A stretch of DNA of 64,000 bases, taken from contig NZ_CP149571.1 of assembly GCF_037890695.1 (NCBI RefSeq), forward strand, positions 3,874,001-3,938,000. The letters run 5' to 3'. The position numbers were made by a program, and so were the translations under genes. This document shows, one piece after another, positions 36,596 through 45,796 of the stretch (position 1 is its first letter; the number at the start of each line of letters is the position of its first letter). This DNA is from Aeromonas jandaei (GTDB lineage: Bacteria; Pseudomonadota; Gammaproteobacteria; Enterobacterales; Aeromonadaceae). The notes beneath the pieces are model-generated. The model was not told the DNA's origin and did no database searches. It saw only the letters and a list, made by a program, of their open reading frames with translations.

Positions 36596-38314
36596 ATGAG
36601 CATGGGACACAGATTCAGAGTCCATTCAGTCAGCAGCGCCATCGGGCGCGCCATGGTATTGATCCTCTTCATGGCCAGCCTTATTGCGGTCGTTGCCATG
36701 GTCACCCTCTTCTACTCGGTACCCGATGCCAAGGCGATCAACCTCTCCGGTTCGCTGCGGATGCAGGCTTACCGGATGGCTTACGAAATCGAGCGGGGCG
36801 AGAGTGTACTCGGCAGACTCTCCCAGTTTGAAGAGACGCTGCACGCCGCAGAGCTGCAGGAGACCCAGCGCTGGATCACCCCCGCCTCCCTGCGCCGGAC
36901 CTACGGCGAAGTGCTCGATCAGTGGCAGGAGATGCGCCAGCACATCGAAAACAGCACCCCCAGACGGTACACCGACAACACAGAGAAGTTTGTGGCGGCC
37001 ATCGACAATTTCGTCAATCAGATGCAGTACCACGTCGAGTTCAAGGTACGGATGCTGGCACTGGCTGAGGGGCTCGGTCTGCTCGCCATCATCCTCATCG
37101 CCTGGTTTACCGTGCGCTTTACCCGCAAGCAGGTGGTCGCCCCGCTCAATCAGCTGGTCTATTGTGCCCGCCAGATCCAGCGCCAGGATTTCGATCTGCA
37201 ACTGCCCAGCCACGGTGAAAACGAGCTGGGGGAGCTGTCGCGCGCCTTTGTCACCATGGCCGACGAATTGGGCAAGCTCTATCGGGAGCTCGAGAACAAG
37301 GTGGAGGAGAAAACCGCCAAGCTGCAACAGGCCAACGACACTCTCTCCTTCCTCTACAGCACTGCCCAGAAGCTGCACGCAGCACCGCTCAGCACCCGCA
37401 CCCTCATCAAGCTGCTGGACAGGGCGGCAGCTCACCAGCATATCGATTACATCCGACTGACCCGCTTCGAAAATAACGCCATGCCGGTCTACACCTCCGG
37501 GCGCACCGGCTGGCCCGGCGATCTCGATGCGGTAGCCAGTTTCTATCTGCAGATGGATGATCAGGAGTTTGGCCGGCTCGACATCATCAGTCAGCACCCC
37601 ATTGACGAGCGGCTGATCAGAAACTTCACCATGCTGCTGGCCCAGGTGCTGCACAAGGATCAGACCCTGCTGCAACACCAGCGGCTGCTGCTGATGGAGG
37701 AGCGGGCCGTCATCGCCCGTGAGCTGCACGACTCGCTGGCACAGGCACTCTCCTACCTCAAGATCCAGTCCACCCTGCTCAAACGATCCTACGCCAAGGG
37801 GCAACAGGATAAGGCACAGGAGGCGATGCAGCAGATCGACGAAGGGCTCAGCAACGCCTACACCCAGCTGCGCGAGCTGCTCGGCACCTTCCGCCTCACC
37901 ATAGGGGACGCCAATCTGGGTGAAGCGATCCGGGTAATGCTCGATCAGCTGCAGCCTCAGACCAACGCCGAGATCCGGTTCCACTACGGTCTGGCCGACT
38001 CGGATCTTGAAGCGGGCCAGCACATCCATATTCTGCAGCTGATCCGTGAGGCAGTGCTCAACGCCATCAAACATGCCAATGCGCAAGTGATTGATGTTAG
38101 CTGTGAGACCCTCGCCAGTGGTAACATCGAGGTTCAGATTTCAGATGACGGTGTCGGTATTGGACTCGCCAGCTCGGCGATCAACCATTACGGCTTGAGT
38201 ATCATGAACGAACGCGCCAACAAACTGCACGGCCTGTTGACCATCAACGAACAGCAGCCACAAGGCACCCGTGTGCATCTGACTTTTCCCACCAGTCTAG
38301 CGAGAGACGCCTGA
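36596..38314 (+). CDS. narQ: Nitrate/nitrite sensor histidine kinase NarQ
   Basis: A 572-residue sensor kinase. TM1 is at about residues 17-40, then the periplasmic P-box (INLSGSLRMQAYRMAYE, about 49-65) that binds nitrate, a four-helix sensor, TM2 near 180, HAMP, a coiled coil, a GAF-like region, and an HPK7 kinase with ARELHDSLAQAL (phosphorylated histidine) and DDGVGIG. With narP it should control nap and other anaerobic genes. ATG 36596 is chosen; an upstream TTG is less likely. The narP start overlaps the stop (TGATG). Confidence 0.92.
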   Translation: MSMGHRFRVHSVSSAIGRAMVLILFMASLIAVVAMVTLFYSVPDAKAINLSGSLRMQAYRMAYEIERGESVLGRLSQFEETLHAAELQETQRWITPASLRRTYGEVLDQWQEMRQHIENSTPRRYTDNTEKFVAAIDNFVNQMQYHVEFKVRMLALAEGLGLLAIILIAWFTVRFTRKQVVAPLNQLVYCARQIQRQDFDLQLPSHGENELGELSRAFVTMADELGKLYRELENKVEEKTAKLQQANDTLSFLYSTAQKLHAAPLSTRTLIKLLDRAAAHQHIDYIRLTRFENNAMPVYTSGRTGWPGDLDAVASFYLQMDDQEFGRLDIISQHPIDERLIRNFTMLLAQVLHKDQTLLQHQRLLLMEERAVIARELHDSLAQALSYLKIQSTLLKRSYAKGQQDKAQEAMQQIDEGLSNAYTQLRELLGTFRLTIGDANLGEAIRVMLDQLQPQTNAEIRFHYGLADSDLEAGQHIHILQLIREAVLNAIKHANAQVIDVSCETLASGNIEVQISDDGVGIGLASSAINHYGLSIMNERANKLHGLLTINEQQPQGTRVHLTFPTSLARDA

Positions 38315-38952
38315 TGGACGAGATGAAATACAGTGTTCTGGTCGTAGATGACCATCCCCTGATGCGCAAAGGGATTGTGCAGTTACTGGCTCTGGAAGAG
38401 AACATGGAGGTGATCGGTGAAGCCTCCAACGGTACTGACGCCGTGGCATTGGCCAAGGAGTCCGAGCCGGACCTGATCCTGCTCGACCTCAATATGAAAG
38501 GCCTCTCCGGTCTCGATACCCTCAAGGCGCTGCGGGCCGAAGAGGTCACCTCCCGGGTCGTCATCCTGACTGTCTCCGACGCCCGCCAGGATGTAGTCGC
38601 CCTGCTCAAGGCCGGTGCCGATGGCTACCTGCTCAAGGACACCGAACCGGATCTGCTGCTGGCCCAACTGGCCGACGTAATGACCGGCAAGCAGATCCTG
38701 AGCGAGCCACTGCGCCCCTACCTCGAGAATATCTACGAGCTGGATCACCTGCAGCAGAAGCTTGAGAGCTTAACGCGTCGCGAAATGCAAATCCTGCGTG
38801 AAATTGCAAAAGGCCTCTCCAATAAACAGGTCGCTTCCGTGCTCCATATCTCCGAGGGTACGGTCAAGGTTCACGTGAAGAGCCTGCTGAAGAAACTCGA
38901 GGCGCAAAGCCGCGTGGAAGCGGCTGTCATGTATCTTGAGCAGCGAAACTAA
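38314..38952 (+). CDS. narP: Response regulator NarP
   Basis: A 212-residue NarL/FixJ-type regulator. The receiver domain has VVDDHPLMRKG and the phospho-acceptor aspartate in LILLDLNMKGLSG; the C-terminal LuxR-type helix-turn-helix is LTRREMQILREIAKGLSNKQVASVLHISEGTV. Length and pairing with NarQ favour NarP over NarL. It is translationally coupled to narQ, and the pair is divergent from moaA and close to the nap operon it probably regulates. Confidence 0.92.
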   Translation: MDEMKYSVLVVDDHPLMRKGIVQLLALEENMEVIGEASNGTDAVALAKESEPDLILLDLNMKGLSGLDTLKALRAEEVTSRVVILTVSDARQDVVALLKAGADGYLLKDTEPDLLLAQLADVMTGKQILSEPLRPYLENIYELDHLQQKLESLTRREMQILREIAKGLSNKQVASVLHISEGTVKVHVKSLLKKLEAQSRVEAAVMYLEQRN

Positions 38953-38970
38953 ACGCCCTCAACCGCCCGA

Positions 38971-38996
38971 AAAGCCACCCTCCGGTGGCTTTTTTC
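38971..38996 (+). terminator. narQP terminator
   Basis: AAAGCCACC/GGTGGCTTT stem, four-base loop, run of T. Confidence 0.9.
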
Positions 38997-39055
38997 ATTC
39001 TCTGGCACAGTCGCTGCATTGACCTATTCAGCAACTACTCAATGGAGGATGGAAC

Positions 39056-39631
39056 ATGAAACTGCAACCTTTGGCCCTGTTCCCCTTGCCTTCCCACATA
39101 CTCCCGGGCGGCAAGCTGCCTCTGCGTTTGTTCGAGCCCCGTCATCTGCAGATGCTCAAAGAGTCATTCATCAACGATCAGGGCTTTGGCATCGTGATGG
39201 AAGAGTCGACCACCTCGGGACAAGCAGGTCGCATCCTGCCGGTTGGTACCCGGGTCAAGGTGACTGACTTCTACACCCTGAACGATGGGATGCTGGGGAT
39301 CACCGTACTGGGGCTGGAGCGCTTCTGCATCCACGAGATGGAGACCGACGAGCTGGGACTGCGTCGCGCCAAAGTGGAAACGCTGCCCAACTGGCCCAGC
39401 ACCCACTCAGATTTCCACGACAAATTGCTGGTGAATCGCCTGCGCGAGGTGTTCGAGCAGTATCCGGAACTTGATGAACTCTACCCGGAGAAGCGCTTTG
39501 AAGATGCCGCCTGGCTCTGTCAGCGCTGGCTCGAAATCCTGCCGATGCCGATTTATGAAAAGCAGATGCTGATAGCCAAACAAAACAGCGAAGCGGCTCG
39601 CAAATTTCTGCATCGCCTGATTTCACAATGA
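39056..39631 (+). CDS. LON substrate-binding (PUA-like) domain protein
   Basis: A 191-residue protein made only of the Lon N-terminal domain: LALFPLPSHILPGGKLPLRLFEPRHLQML, then FGIVM and GTRVKVTDFYTLNDGMLGI. It has no ATPase or protease part. Such single-domain LON proteins are widespread, with roles in protein quality control suspected but not settled. GGAGGATG precedes the ATG. It is probably monocistronic. Confidence 0.88.
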   Translation: MKLQPLALFPLPSHILPGGKLPLRLFEPRHLQMLKESFINDQGFGIVMEESTTSGQAGRILPVGTRVKVTDFYTLNDGMLGITVLGLERFCIHEMETDELGLRRAKVETLPNWPSTHSDFHDKLLVNRLREVFEQYPELDELYPEKRFEDAAWLCQRWLEILPMPIYEKQMLIAKQNSEAARKFLHRLISQ

Positions 39632-39777
39632 CAAAAACAGCTTTGCAAAATGCAATTATTCCAACAATGAAAATCGAAATTTCTCATTTTGCAAATGAGT
39701 AGGAACACAACAAGCCATAACAAGAGAGAGCCGCTGCGCTAAACGGCCAAATTGAACATAAAAGAGTCATTTAAAAG

Positions 39778-39882
39778 TTGGCACAGATTTTTCATATAGA
39801 TTTGTACAACCCGATTTATCCCGTGCTCTCTTCAGTATTTGCTGAAGATCTGGTCAACCCACAAAGTTGACCATTTTTTTTA
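39778..39882 (+). ncRNA. Possible small RNA ending at a strong terminator
   Basis: No gene is seen in 39632-39879, yet a plus-strand terminator (TGGTCAAC/GTTGACCA, 39851-39858 with 39866-39873, then eight T) closes it 220 bp after the LON gene. A small hairpin CTTCAG/CTGAAG (39830-39847) precedes it. TTGGCAC-N4-TTTTCA at 39778-39794 resembles a sigma-54 promoter with a perfect -24 but imperfect -12 element. A transcript of about 75 nt would result. It could also be the LON gene's terminator. Confidence 0.35.
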
Positions 39883-41977
39883 TCCGCGCGTTGGCAAACG
39901 CTGACCAAAGTGACGCTGCAGACAGTCACGCAGTCGTGACAAGGTGATCGGCTTGGCGAGAAAATCATCCATCCCCTGCGCCAGACAGCAGGCCTTGTCC
40001 TCTGCCATTGCATTGGCCGTCAACGCGACGATGGGCATGGTGTAACCCATCTCCCGCAGCCGTCTGGTCGCCTCCAGCCCGTCCATCTGCGGCATCCGCA
40101 TATCCATCAGGATCAGATCCGGCTGCTGTTGCTCCACTTGCGCCAGCGCATCCAGCCCATTGACGGCCAACCGGACATGGCTCACCAGTTTTTGCAGCAT
40201 CAGTGACACCACCAGCTGATTGACCGGACTATCCTCCACCACCAGCACATCGAGCGGCAGCAGGGCGGGAGCACTCTCTTCCCGCGCTGGCTGGCAGTGA
40301 CAGGGCAGCGCCATGTTGCTGAGCTCAAACCAGAAGCAACTCCCCTTGCCTGGCTCACTCTCCAGCCGGATCTCCCCACCCATCAGGGAAACCAGCCGCT
40401 TGCTGATGGCAAGGCCAAGGCCGGTCCCCGAGAAGCGACGGGTGGCCGAGTTATCAACCTGCGAGAAGGGTTCAAAAAGCTGGGACTGATCCTCCGGGGC
40501 AATCCCGATCCCGGTATCACTCACCGAAACCCGCAATTTATCCTCATGCCAACTCAGCCGCAGGGTCACCCTCCCCTCATCGGTAAATTTGAGGGCGTTG
40601 TCGAGCAGATTGCCAATCACTTGGGAGAGCCGCATCGGGTCTCCCTGCAACTCCCCGGGCACTACATCGTCTACTTCACAGCACAACTCGATCCCCTTTG
40701 CATCGGCCCTTGCCTGCAGCGGCTCGATAAGCGACTGGCAGAGGCGTTCTGTCTGCATCGTCTCGCAGTGAAATACCAGGGTCTGGGATTCGATTTTCGA
40801 GAAGTCGAGCACATCGTCGATAATGGTTTGCAGCAATCTGGCCGAATGGGTCGCATGACGCAGCAGGCTCTGTTGATCCGGTGCCAGCTCGGCATGTTGC
40901 AACAGATCGAGCATGCCCAGCACCGCATTCATCGGGGAGCGGATCTCGTGGGTCATCATGGCCAGAAACTGGGATTTGGCGCGGTTGGCCGCCTCGGCTT
41001 CGTCCCGCGCCCGAGCCAGCTCCTCCTCACGCCGGATCTGGCTGCTGATGTCCCGGGCAGTGCCGCGATAGCCGATAAAGTTGCGCTCTTCATCGAAGCT
41101 GGGCTCGGCGCTCACCTCCATCCAGCAAGGTTCATCCCTGCAGAGCGACCTGCATCCGCACTGCGCGAACCGGCTGACGCTGTTCCAGCAATTCGAGGTA
41201 GACGTTGGCTTCCCGGCTGCCCTTGTTGCAAACATAGTCATAGAGGGTCGGCCGGGTAGAGAGCGGCATCTGCTCATCAAGATAGCCGGGCTCGGAGGCG
41301 TAGCTGAGTCTGTGCTCGGCATCCGTCTCCCAAAACCAGTCCGACGCCATGGCGGCAAAACTGCGAAAACGGCGCTTGCTGGCCTGCAGCGCCTCGGTCT
41401 TGGCCGCAACTTGCTCCTGCAAGCGAGCCCGATAGGTGATGTTGACCAGTGCCTGCGAGATGAGCGGGCGACAGCGCTGCATCGCCGCCTTACTGGTGAG
41501 ATCGAACGTGCCGGCACGGGAGTGGCGGCAGATGATGGTGGCGCTGAATCCTGGGGCCTGCAGCCCGGTGAGCATCAGGCTCGCCCATCCCGGAACTGCA
41601 GCGAGATCCGCCAGCTCCGGCAACTGGGAAGGGTCGTAGATCACCAGCGTCTCTCCCGCAATCGCTCGGGTAAATGCCGGCGTCATAGCCCAGTTACGCC
41701 CCTGCTCCACAGGATCGGTAGTGAGGTGAGTAATCCCCGTTTTTCCTTCCCAAGCCACCACATCCGCATGCTCAAATCCGATAAAGGGCTTGAGCACCTG
41801 GATGAGGCTCTCCAGCACCTGATCCGGCGTCTGGGCATCGGCCAGCGTCGCTACCCCGCTCAACAGGGTCTGGGATTCATGCCGGTATTTGGCCTCGCGT
41901 TCACGACAACGCATCAGATCGACCAGAGTGGTCTGCAGTTTGTCGCCCAGGGCTTCCAGTTCGCTGTTGCCAATCAT
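39880..41977 (-). pseudogene. NosP-associated hybrid histidine kinase, split by a frameshift
   Basis: Two overlapping frames make one kinase. The upstream part (41977-41132) is the sensor: coiled coil, a GAF-like region and the start of a PAS domain. The downstream part resumes at DEPCWMEVSAEPSFDEERNF (completing the PAS domain), then HisKA with THEIRSPMNAVLGML, HATPase (DNALKF, DTGIGIAPED, GTGLGLAISKRL) and a receiver with ILMDMRMPQMDG. Reading CAGGATGAA instead of CAGGGATGAA near 41136 restores a 698-residue protein, so one extra G is the simplest explanation. In Vibrio and other relatives, kinases next to NosP (VpsS/NahK type) feed an Hpt protein. Confidence 0.8.
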
Positions 41978-41992
41978 CTTGTTGCCTGTTCT

Positions 41993-43177
41993 CTAACGGG
42001 TCAGGAAGATCACGCTCGATACCATCAGGTTGCCGTGAGCCAGCTCACCATGGGGCAGCCGCCCCTGCTCGCCGAACGTAAAGGGAGTGATAAAGGGGAT
42101 CTTGCCGAGACGAGCACGGCTCTGTTCGACAAACTCGCACAACATATCACCAAGCGCCAAACGACAACCAGCACAAAAGATGATAAGCGCGCCGATAGGT
42201 TGCAATTCAACATCGACACCATAGCCCGGCTCGATCCGGATTGCATTGAGGCTACGTTGCAGCAATCCCTCCTGACTGCTGTACATCAGGAGCAACCGTT
42301 CGCCCGGCGCCACGTCGGTAAAGAGGCGCAGGCCTCCCTGCTCGGTGACCGCCTCCGGATGAGAGAGCTTGTAATAGGGAATGCCATCAAGGGAGCCCAC
42401 CTGACGAGCCAGTGGATTGAGCGTGGTTTCGCGCAAGATGGGGCCCACAGGCCAGGGGGACTCGCGCCCGCACCAACGGGCATAGACCTCTGCGGCAGGC
42501 TGGTGATCAATAGTCAGCACCTCCCGCCCATGGCAGGCGGTGATCTCGCCGCTGCATTCGGCGGGGACGTAGCCGGAGTGAAACTGAAACGCGAGCTGGC
42601 AATCGGGATAGAGCACCGCCAGCACGATGCCATCGCGGGTCATCGACTCATCCCAACAGAGTTGCCAGTTGCCGCTGACGCTGTTGTCGGCCGCAGAGTC
42701 CCCCACCACGGGTACGGATGCACCCAATTCTGCCTCAATGCCGGCCAGCAGACCTTCTTCCTGGCCGGGACTGGCATGAAAGAGGATAAGCTGGGGCAAC
42801 TCGCCGGGTCGGCCACAATCACTCATGGCGCGACGCAGCAACTGCCGCACATCGACCTGACTACCGCTGGCCCCTGCTATGCCATAGGCACCCGCCTCAT
42901 CGTAAAATGCCGCCGCAGCCAGACCATATCCCTGTCTGGCATGATGGCCCACTTCGGTCATCACCCCGCCGCAGGAGCTGCACCCCAGCACACGGGTGGT
43001 CGGGAATTGGCGTTTTAGCTCGAAACAGACTATCTCGCCCTCATGGGCCTCGGTAAAATAGATCAGCAACAGGGAGGGAGCCTGCATGGAATGGTGGCGC
43101 AGTCGCGCACAGATCTCTTGAGCCGCCAGCGCTGAACTTTCAGCGAGGGAGTGAACGGTCAGAAATTTCAACACCAT
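41993..43177 (-). CDS. NosP-like FIST-domain sensor protein
   Basis: A 394-residue cytoplasmic protein with FIST-N (GCSSCGGVMTEVGHHARQGYGLA near residue 70) and FIST-C (LNPLARQVGSLDGIPYYKLS, then CAGCRLALGD) domains. In several proteobacteria FIST proteins encoded next to a hybrid kinase are heme-based nitric-oxide sensors (NosP). It lies 15 bp before the kinase in one operon. NO sensing would fit a nitrate-respiring host, but this is inference; no heme ligand can be assigned by eye. Confidence 0.75.
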   Translation of the reverse strand: MVLKFLTVHSLAESSALAAQEICARLRHHSMQAPSLLLIYFTEAHEGEIVCFELKRQFPTTRVLGCSSCGGVMTEVGHHARQGYGLAAAAFYDEAGAYGIAGASGSQVDVRQLLRRAMSDCGRPGELPQLILFHASPGQEEGLLAGIEAELGASVPVVGDSAADNSVSGNWQLCWDESMTRDGIVLAVLYPDCQLAFQFHSGYVPAECSGEITACHGREVLTIDHQPAAEVYARWCGRESPWPVGPILRETTLNPLARQVGSLDGIPYYKLSHPEAVTEQGGLRLFTDVAPGERLLLMYSSQEGLLQRSLNAIRIEPGYGVDVELQPIGALIIFCAGCRLALGDMLCEFVEQSRARLGKIPFITPFTFGEQGRLPHGELAHGNLMVSSVIFLTR

Positions 43178-43293
43178 CTCCTTGTCGTATTAACGGATGC
43201 CAGTCGCAAGCAAAAATCATACCCTTATCAAACAATTACCTCGGCCCACTTGCTAATATAGCGGTCAACTGAGACCAATGACAGGATGCCTTC

Positions 43294-44208
43294 ATGTGGC
43301 AGAAAAACATCAATGACTTCGAGCGGGTCGTAGCCATCGGTGGTGGCCACGGTATGGGACGAGTGCTCTCATCCCTCTCGTTCTTGGGTCAACGCCTGAC
43401 CGGCATAGTCACCACAACAGATGATGGTGGCTCCACCGGACGCCTGCGCAAGAGCCAGGATTGCATTGCCTGGGGCGATCTTCGCAACTGCCTCAATCAG
43501 CTGGTGACCGATCCCAGTATCGGCAGCATGCTGTTTGAATATCGCTTCGCCGGCCGGGGCGAACTGGCGGGGCACAACCTCGGCAATCTGATGCTGCTGG
43601 CACTCGATAACCTCTGCGTCCGTCCTCTTGATGCTATCAAGCTGATCAGCGACATGCTCAAAATAGAGTCACAATTGCTACCCATGTCTGAATTTCCGAC
43701 CGATCTTTGCGCCAACATGGAGTGTGGCACCCGGATCCTGGGAGAGGTCTCGATCGACCAGCTCGCCTCCCCACCGCTCTCTCTTGGCCTGATGCCCGAA
43801 GTGCAGGCCACCAGAGAGGCGGTACAGGCGCTGCAACAGGCGGATATGGTCATCCTCGGGCCGGGCAGTTTTCTCACCTCCATCATGCCCCCCTTGCTGC
43901 TGGCCGAGATCGCCCAGGCCATCAACGAGAGCTACGCCATGGTGGTCTTTATCTGCAATCTGGTAGCGGAGAAAGGGCCGGCAGGCCAGCTTGATCTGAA
44001 GAGCCAGTGTCGCTGGCTGGAATCAAGAATAGGTCAGGGACGGATTGACGCCATCCTCGCCCCCAGCGAGACCGGAGAAGCAGGGGAGTGGCAAGGAAAA
44101 CTGATCGAGGCGGAGTTGGGGGAGAGCGAATTGCCTCACCGCCACGATCGCTTGAAGCTGAAACTTGCGCTGGACAGAGTGATCCAGCATCTGCTCAACG
44201 CACGCTGA
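43294..44208 (+). CDS. YvcK/YbhK-like (CofD-fold) protein
   Basis: A 304-residue protein of the gluconeogenesis-factor/CofD family. VVAIGGGHGMGRVLSSL is the nucleotide-sugar binding loop; VTTTDDGGSTGRLRKSQDC is the family signature; later motifs are WGDLRNCL, FAGRGELAGHNLGNLMLLAL and ILGPGSFLTSIMP. B. subtilis YvcK binds UDP-GlcNAc and affects carbon use and cell shape; E. coli YbhK is the closer relative. It is divergent from the NosP-like gene and monocistronic. Confidence 0.88.
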   Translation: MWQKNINDFERVVAIGGGHGMGRVLSSLSFLGQRLTGIVTTTDDGGSTGRLRKSQDCIAWGDLRNCLNQLVTDPSIGSMLFEYRFAGRGELAGHNLGNLMLLALDNLCVRPLDAIKLISDMLKIESQLLPMSEFPTDLCANMECGTRILGEVSIDQLASPPLSLGLMPEVQATREAVQALQQADMVILGPGSFLTSIMPPLLLAEIAQAINESYAMVVFICNLVAEKGPAGQLDLKSQCRWLESRIGQGRIDAILAPSETGEAGEWQGKLIEAELGESELPHRHDRLKLKLALDRVIQHLLNAR

Positions 44209-44237
44209 CTAATCTGCATGCGCCGAACCAAACAGCC

Positions 44238-44573
44238 TCACTGATAGGCTGCGAGAAAAGAGAGAACCTGGGGCAGGGAGTGCTCCAACTCTTGCAATTG
44301 ACGCCCCGCTTCACCGGCATCGGCCTGCTTGCAGGCCATCTCCAGCGCCATCACCTGCTGGTAGCTGGGCATGGCGCCGTAGCTGCCACAGGATGATTTC
44401 ATGCTGTGGGCCACTCTGGCCAGTTGTGCCCAATCGCCCTGCTCATAGAGTGGCCTGAGCTGACCCAACTGCTCACCCACCTCTTCGATAAAGACAGAGA
44501 TCACCACCGGCAACATCTCCTGACCAATGTCATCGGCCAACTGCTGCAATACCTTGCGATCTACCCACTCCAT
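44238..44573 (-). CDS. Hpt phosphotransfer protein, LuxU-like
   Basis: A 111-residue single-domain histidine phosphotransfer protein. The phospho-histidine is H56 in VAHSMKSSCGSYGA, as in LuxU (HALKSSAASFGA). It is a helix bundle with no other domain. In Vibrio, NosP-linked kinases and quorum kinases pass phosphate to LuxU; the NosP-kinase operon 1 kb away is a likely partner. It is transcribed alone, convergent with the YvcK-like gene. Confidence 0.85.
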   Translation of the reverse strand: MEWVDRKVLQQLADDIGQEMLPVVISVFIEEVGEQLGQLRPLYEQGDWAQLARVAHSMKSSCGSYGAMPSYQQVMALEMACKQADAGEAGRQLQELEHSLPQVLSFLAAYQ

Positions 44574-44764
44574 GTGTGCCTCCCCTGAAAGGTATTCAAA
44601 CAGACCATACTATAGATAATTCCATCAACAAGATCGCCTGCACAGCCATTATTCCTCTGATGATGAAGTGAGCTCCAAGGTGGAAAACGTGAGAGATCTC
44701 TCACTATCGATACAGTGCAAATGGCAAAGGATACAAAAAAGTTGCCATCAATTAACAATTAAAT

Positions 44765-44872
44765 AACAATCCATTTTGTCAGAGTGATATTGCTCAGCAA
44801 CACCTCTCATCCCTTTTTGCCTTTATGGCTGCTGCGAAGAACCAGGGTAGTTTTCTACCCTGGTATTTTTTT
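44765..44872 (+). ncRNA. Possible small RNA upstream of a strong terminator
   Basis: The 297-bp gap 44574-44870 has no gene but ends in a perfect ACCAGGGTAG/CTACCCTGGT hairpin followed by TATTTTTTT on the plus strand. No plus-strand gene lies between it and the YvcK-like gene 630 bp away. TTGCCA with AACAAT 17 bp on (near 44741-44770) could be a promoter for a transcript of about 100 nt containing ATTGCTCAGCAACACC. The hairpin also directly follows the yafJ stop on the other strand, where its T run is weak. Confidence 0.35.
44841..44872. terminator. Terminator after yafJ / plus-strand transcript end
   Basis: Perfect 10-bp stem ACCAGGGTAG/CTACCCTGGT with a TTTT loop. The long T run is on the plus strand; the minus strand has only TTCTT. 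Confidence 0.8.
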
Positions 44873-45662
44873 ATGGTGTGACGCTGATTTGGTTAGTCGC
44901 CACCCGCACCCCAAGCCGGAACAGATTGAATTCGCCGGAGGCCATCCTGATCCAGTTCTCATTGCCGGTCAGCGGCCGCGTCGTGACCAGTGTTACCACA
45001 TCGTTGGGCGTGGTCTCGCTCTGGAAATCGATCACCACCTCTTCATCCAGCAAACTCGCCTCGCCAAAAGGTGCGCAGCGAGTCAGCCAGTGCAGGTTGT
45101 TGCTGCAGTAGGTCATCACATACTCCCCGTCCGAGAGCAGCATGTTGAATACCCCAAGCCCCCTGAGCTCATCACACAAGGTGGCCATGTAGCGAAACAT
45201 GGCGGGAAAGTTGGCGGGACGCTTGGGGTACTTCTGCTCCAACCGGTCGAGCAGCCAGCAGAAGGCGTGTTCGCTGTCGGTGTCTCCCACCGGACGATGT
45301 CGCCCGGTTGGCAACTTCTTGTAGCCGGTGAGCTGCCCATTGTGGGCAAAAGTCCAGTAACGGCCCCACAGCTCGCGGGTAAAGGGGTGGGTATTTTCCA
45401 GCGAGACGCAGCCACGGTTGGCCTGGCGGATATGGCTGACGACAGCGCAGCTCTTGATGGGCAGCGCCTGTACCAGTCTGGCGATGGGTGACTGGGCGCT
45501 GGGTTCGGGATCCTTGAAGGTGCGAAAGCCCTTCCCTTCGTAAAAGGTAATGCCCCAGCCATCCTTGTGGGGGCCGGTCTTGCCGCCACGCAGCATCAGG
45601 CCGGTAAAACTGAAACAGATATCGGTCGGCACATTGGCACTCATGCCGAGCAGTTCGCACAT
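44871..45662 (-). CDS. yafJ: Class II glutamine amidotransferase YafJ
   Basis: A 263-residue Ntn hydrolase. The catalytic cysteine follows the initiator in MCELLGMSANVPTD; SHIRQANRG, FAHNGQLTGYKKL and DTDSEHAFCWLLDRL line the glutaminase pocket. There is no synthetase domain, so the partner substrate is unknown; family members are linked to ergothioneine-type EgtC chemistry by fold only. ATG 45662 is required to place Cys2 correctly, so the in-frame extension upstream is rejected. Confidence 0.9.
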   Translation of the reverse strand: MCELLGMSANVPTDICFSFTGLMLRGGKTGPHKDGWGITFYEGKGFRTFKDPEPSAQSPIARLVQALPIKSCAVVSHIRQANRGCVSLENTHPFTRELWGRYWTFAHNGQLTGYKKLPTGRHRPVGDTDSEHAFCWLLDRLEQKYPKRPANFPAMFRYMATLCDELRGLGVFNMLLSDGEYVMTYCSNNLHWLTRCAPFGEASLLDEEVVIDFQSETTPNDVVTLVTTRPLTGNENWIRMASGEFNLFRLGVRVATNQISVTP

Positions 45663-45796
45663 ATCCGGATGCCCCCTTCCTTGACTACATAACAACTGGC
45701 TTAGCACTCGGGCTGGCCAGCAAAAACCGGATTAGAAGAGCAGAGAGGAGTGCATCACTGGTACTCCTCCCTACTCCTTTATCGACGAGTTGCCGA

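Noticed and set aside
39778..39882. A Qrr-type quorum-sensing RNA
   Set aside because: The sigma-54-like box and length suggested it, but the conserved Qrr pairing core as I remember it is absent.
44765..44872. A RyhB-like RNA
   Set aside because: Only a short ATTGCTCA match to the RyhB core and no Fur box upstream.
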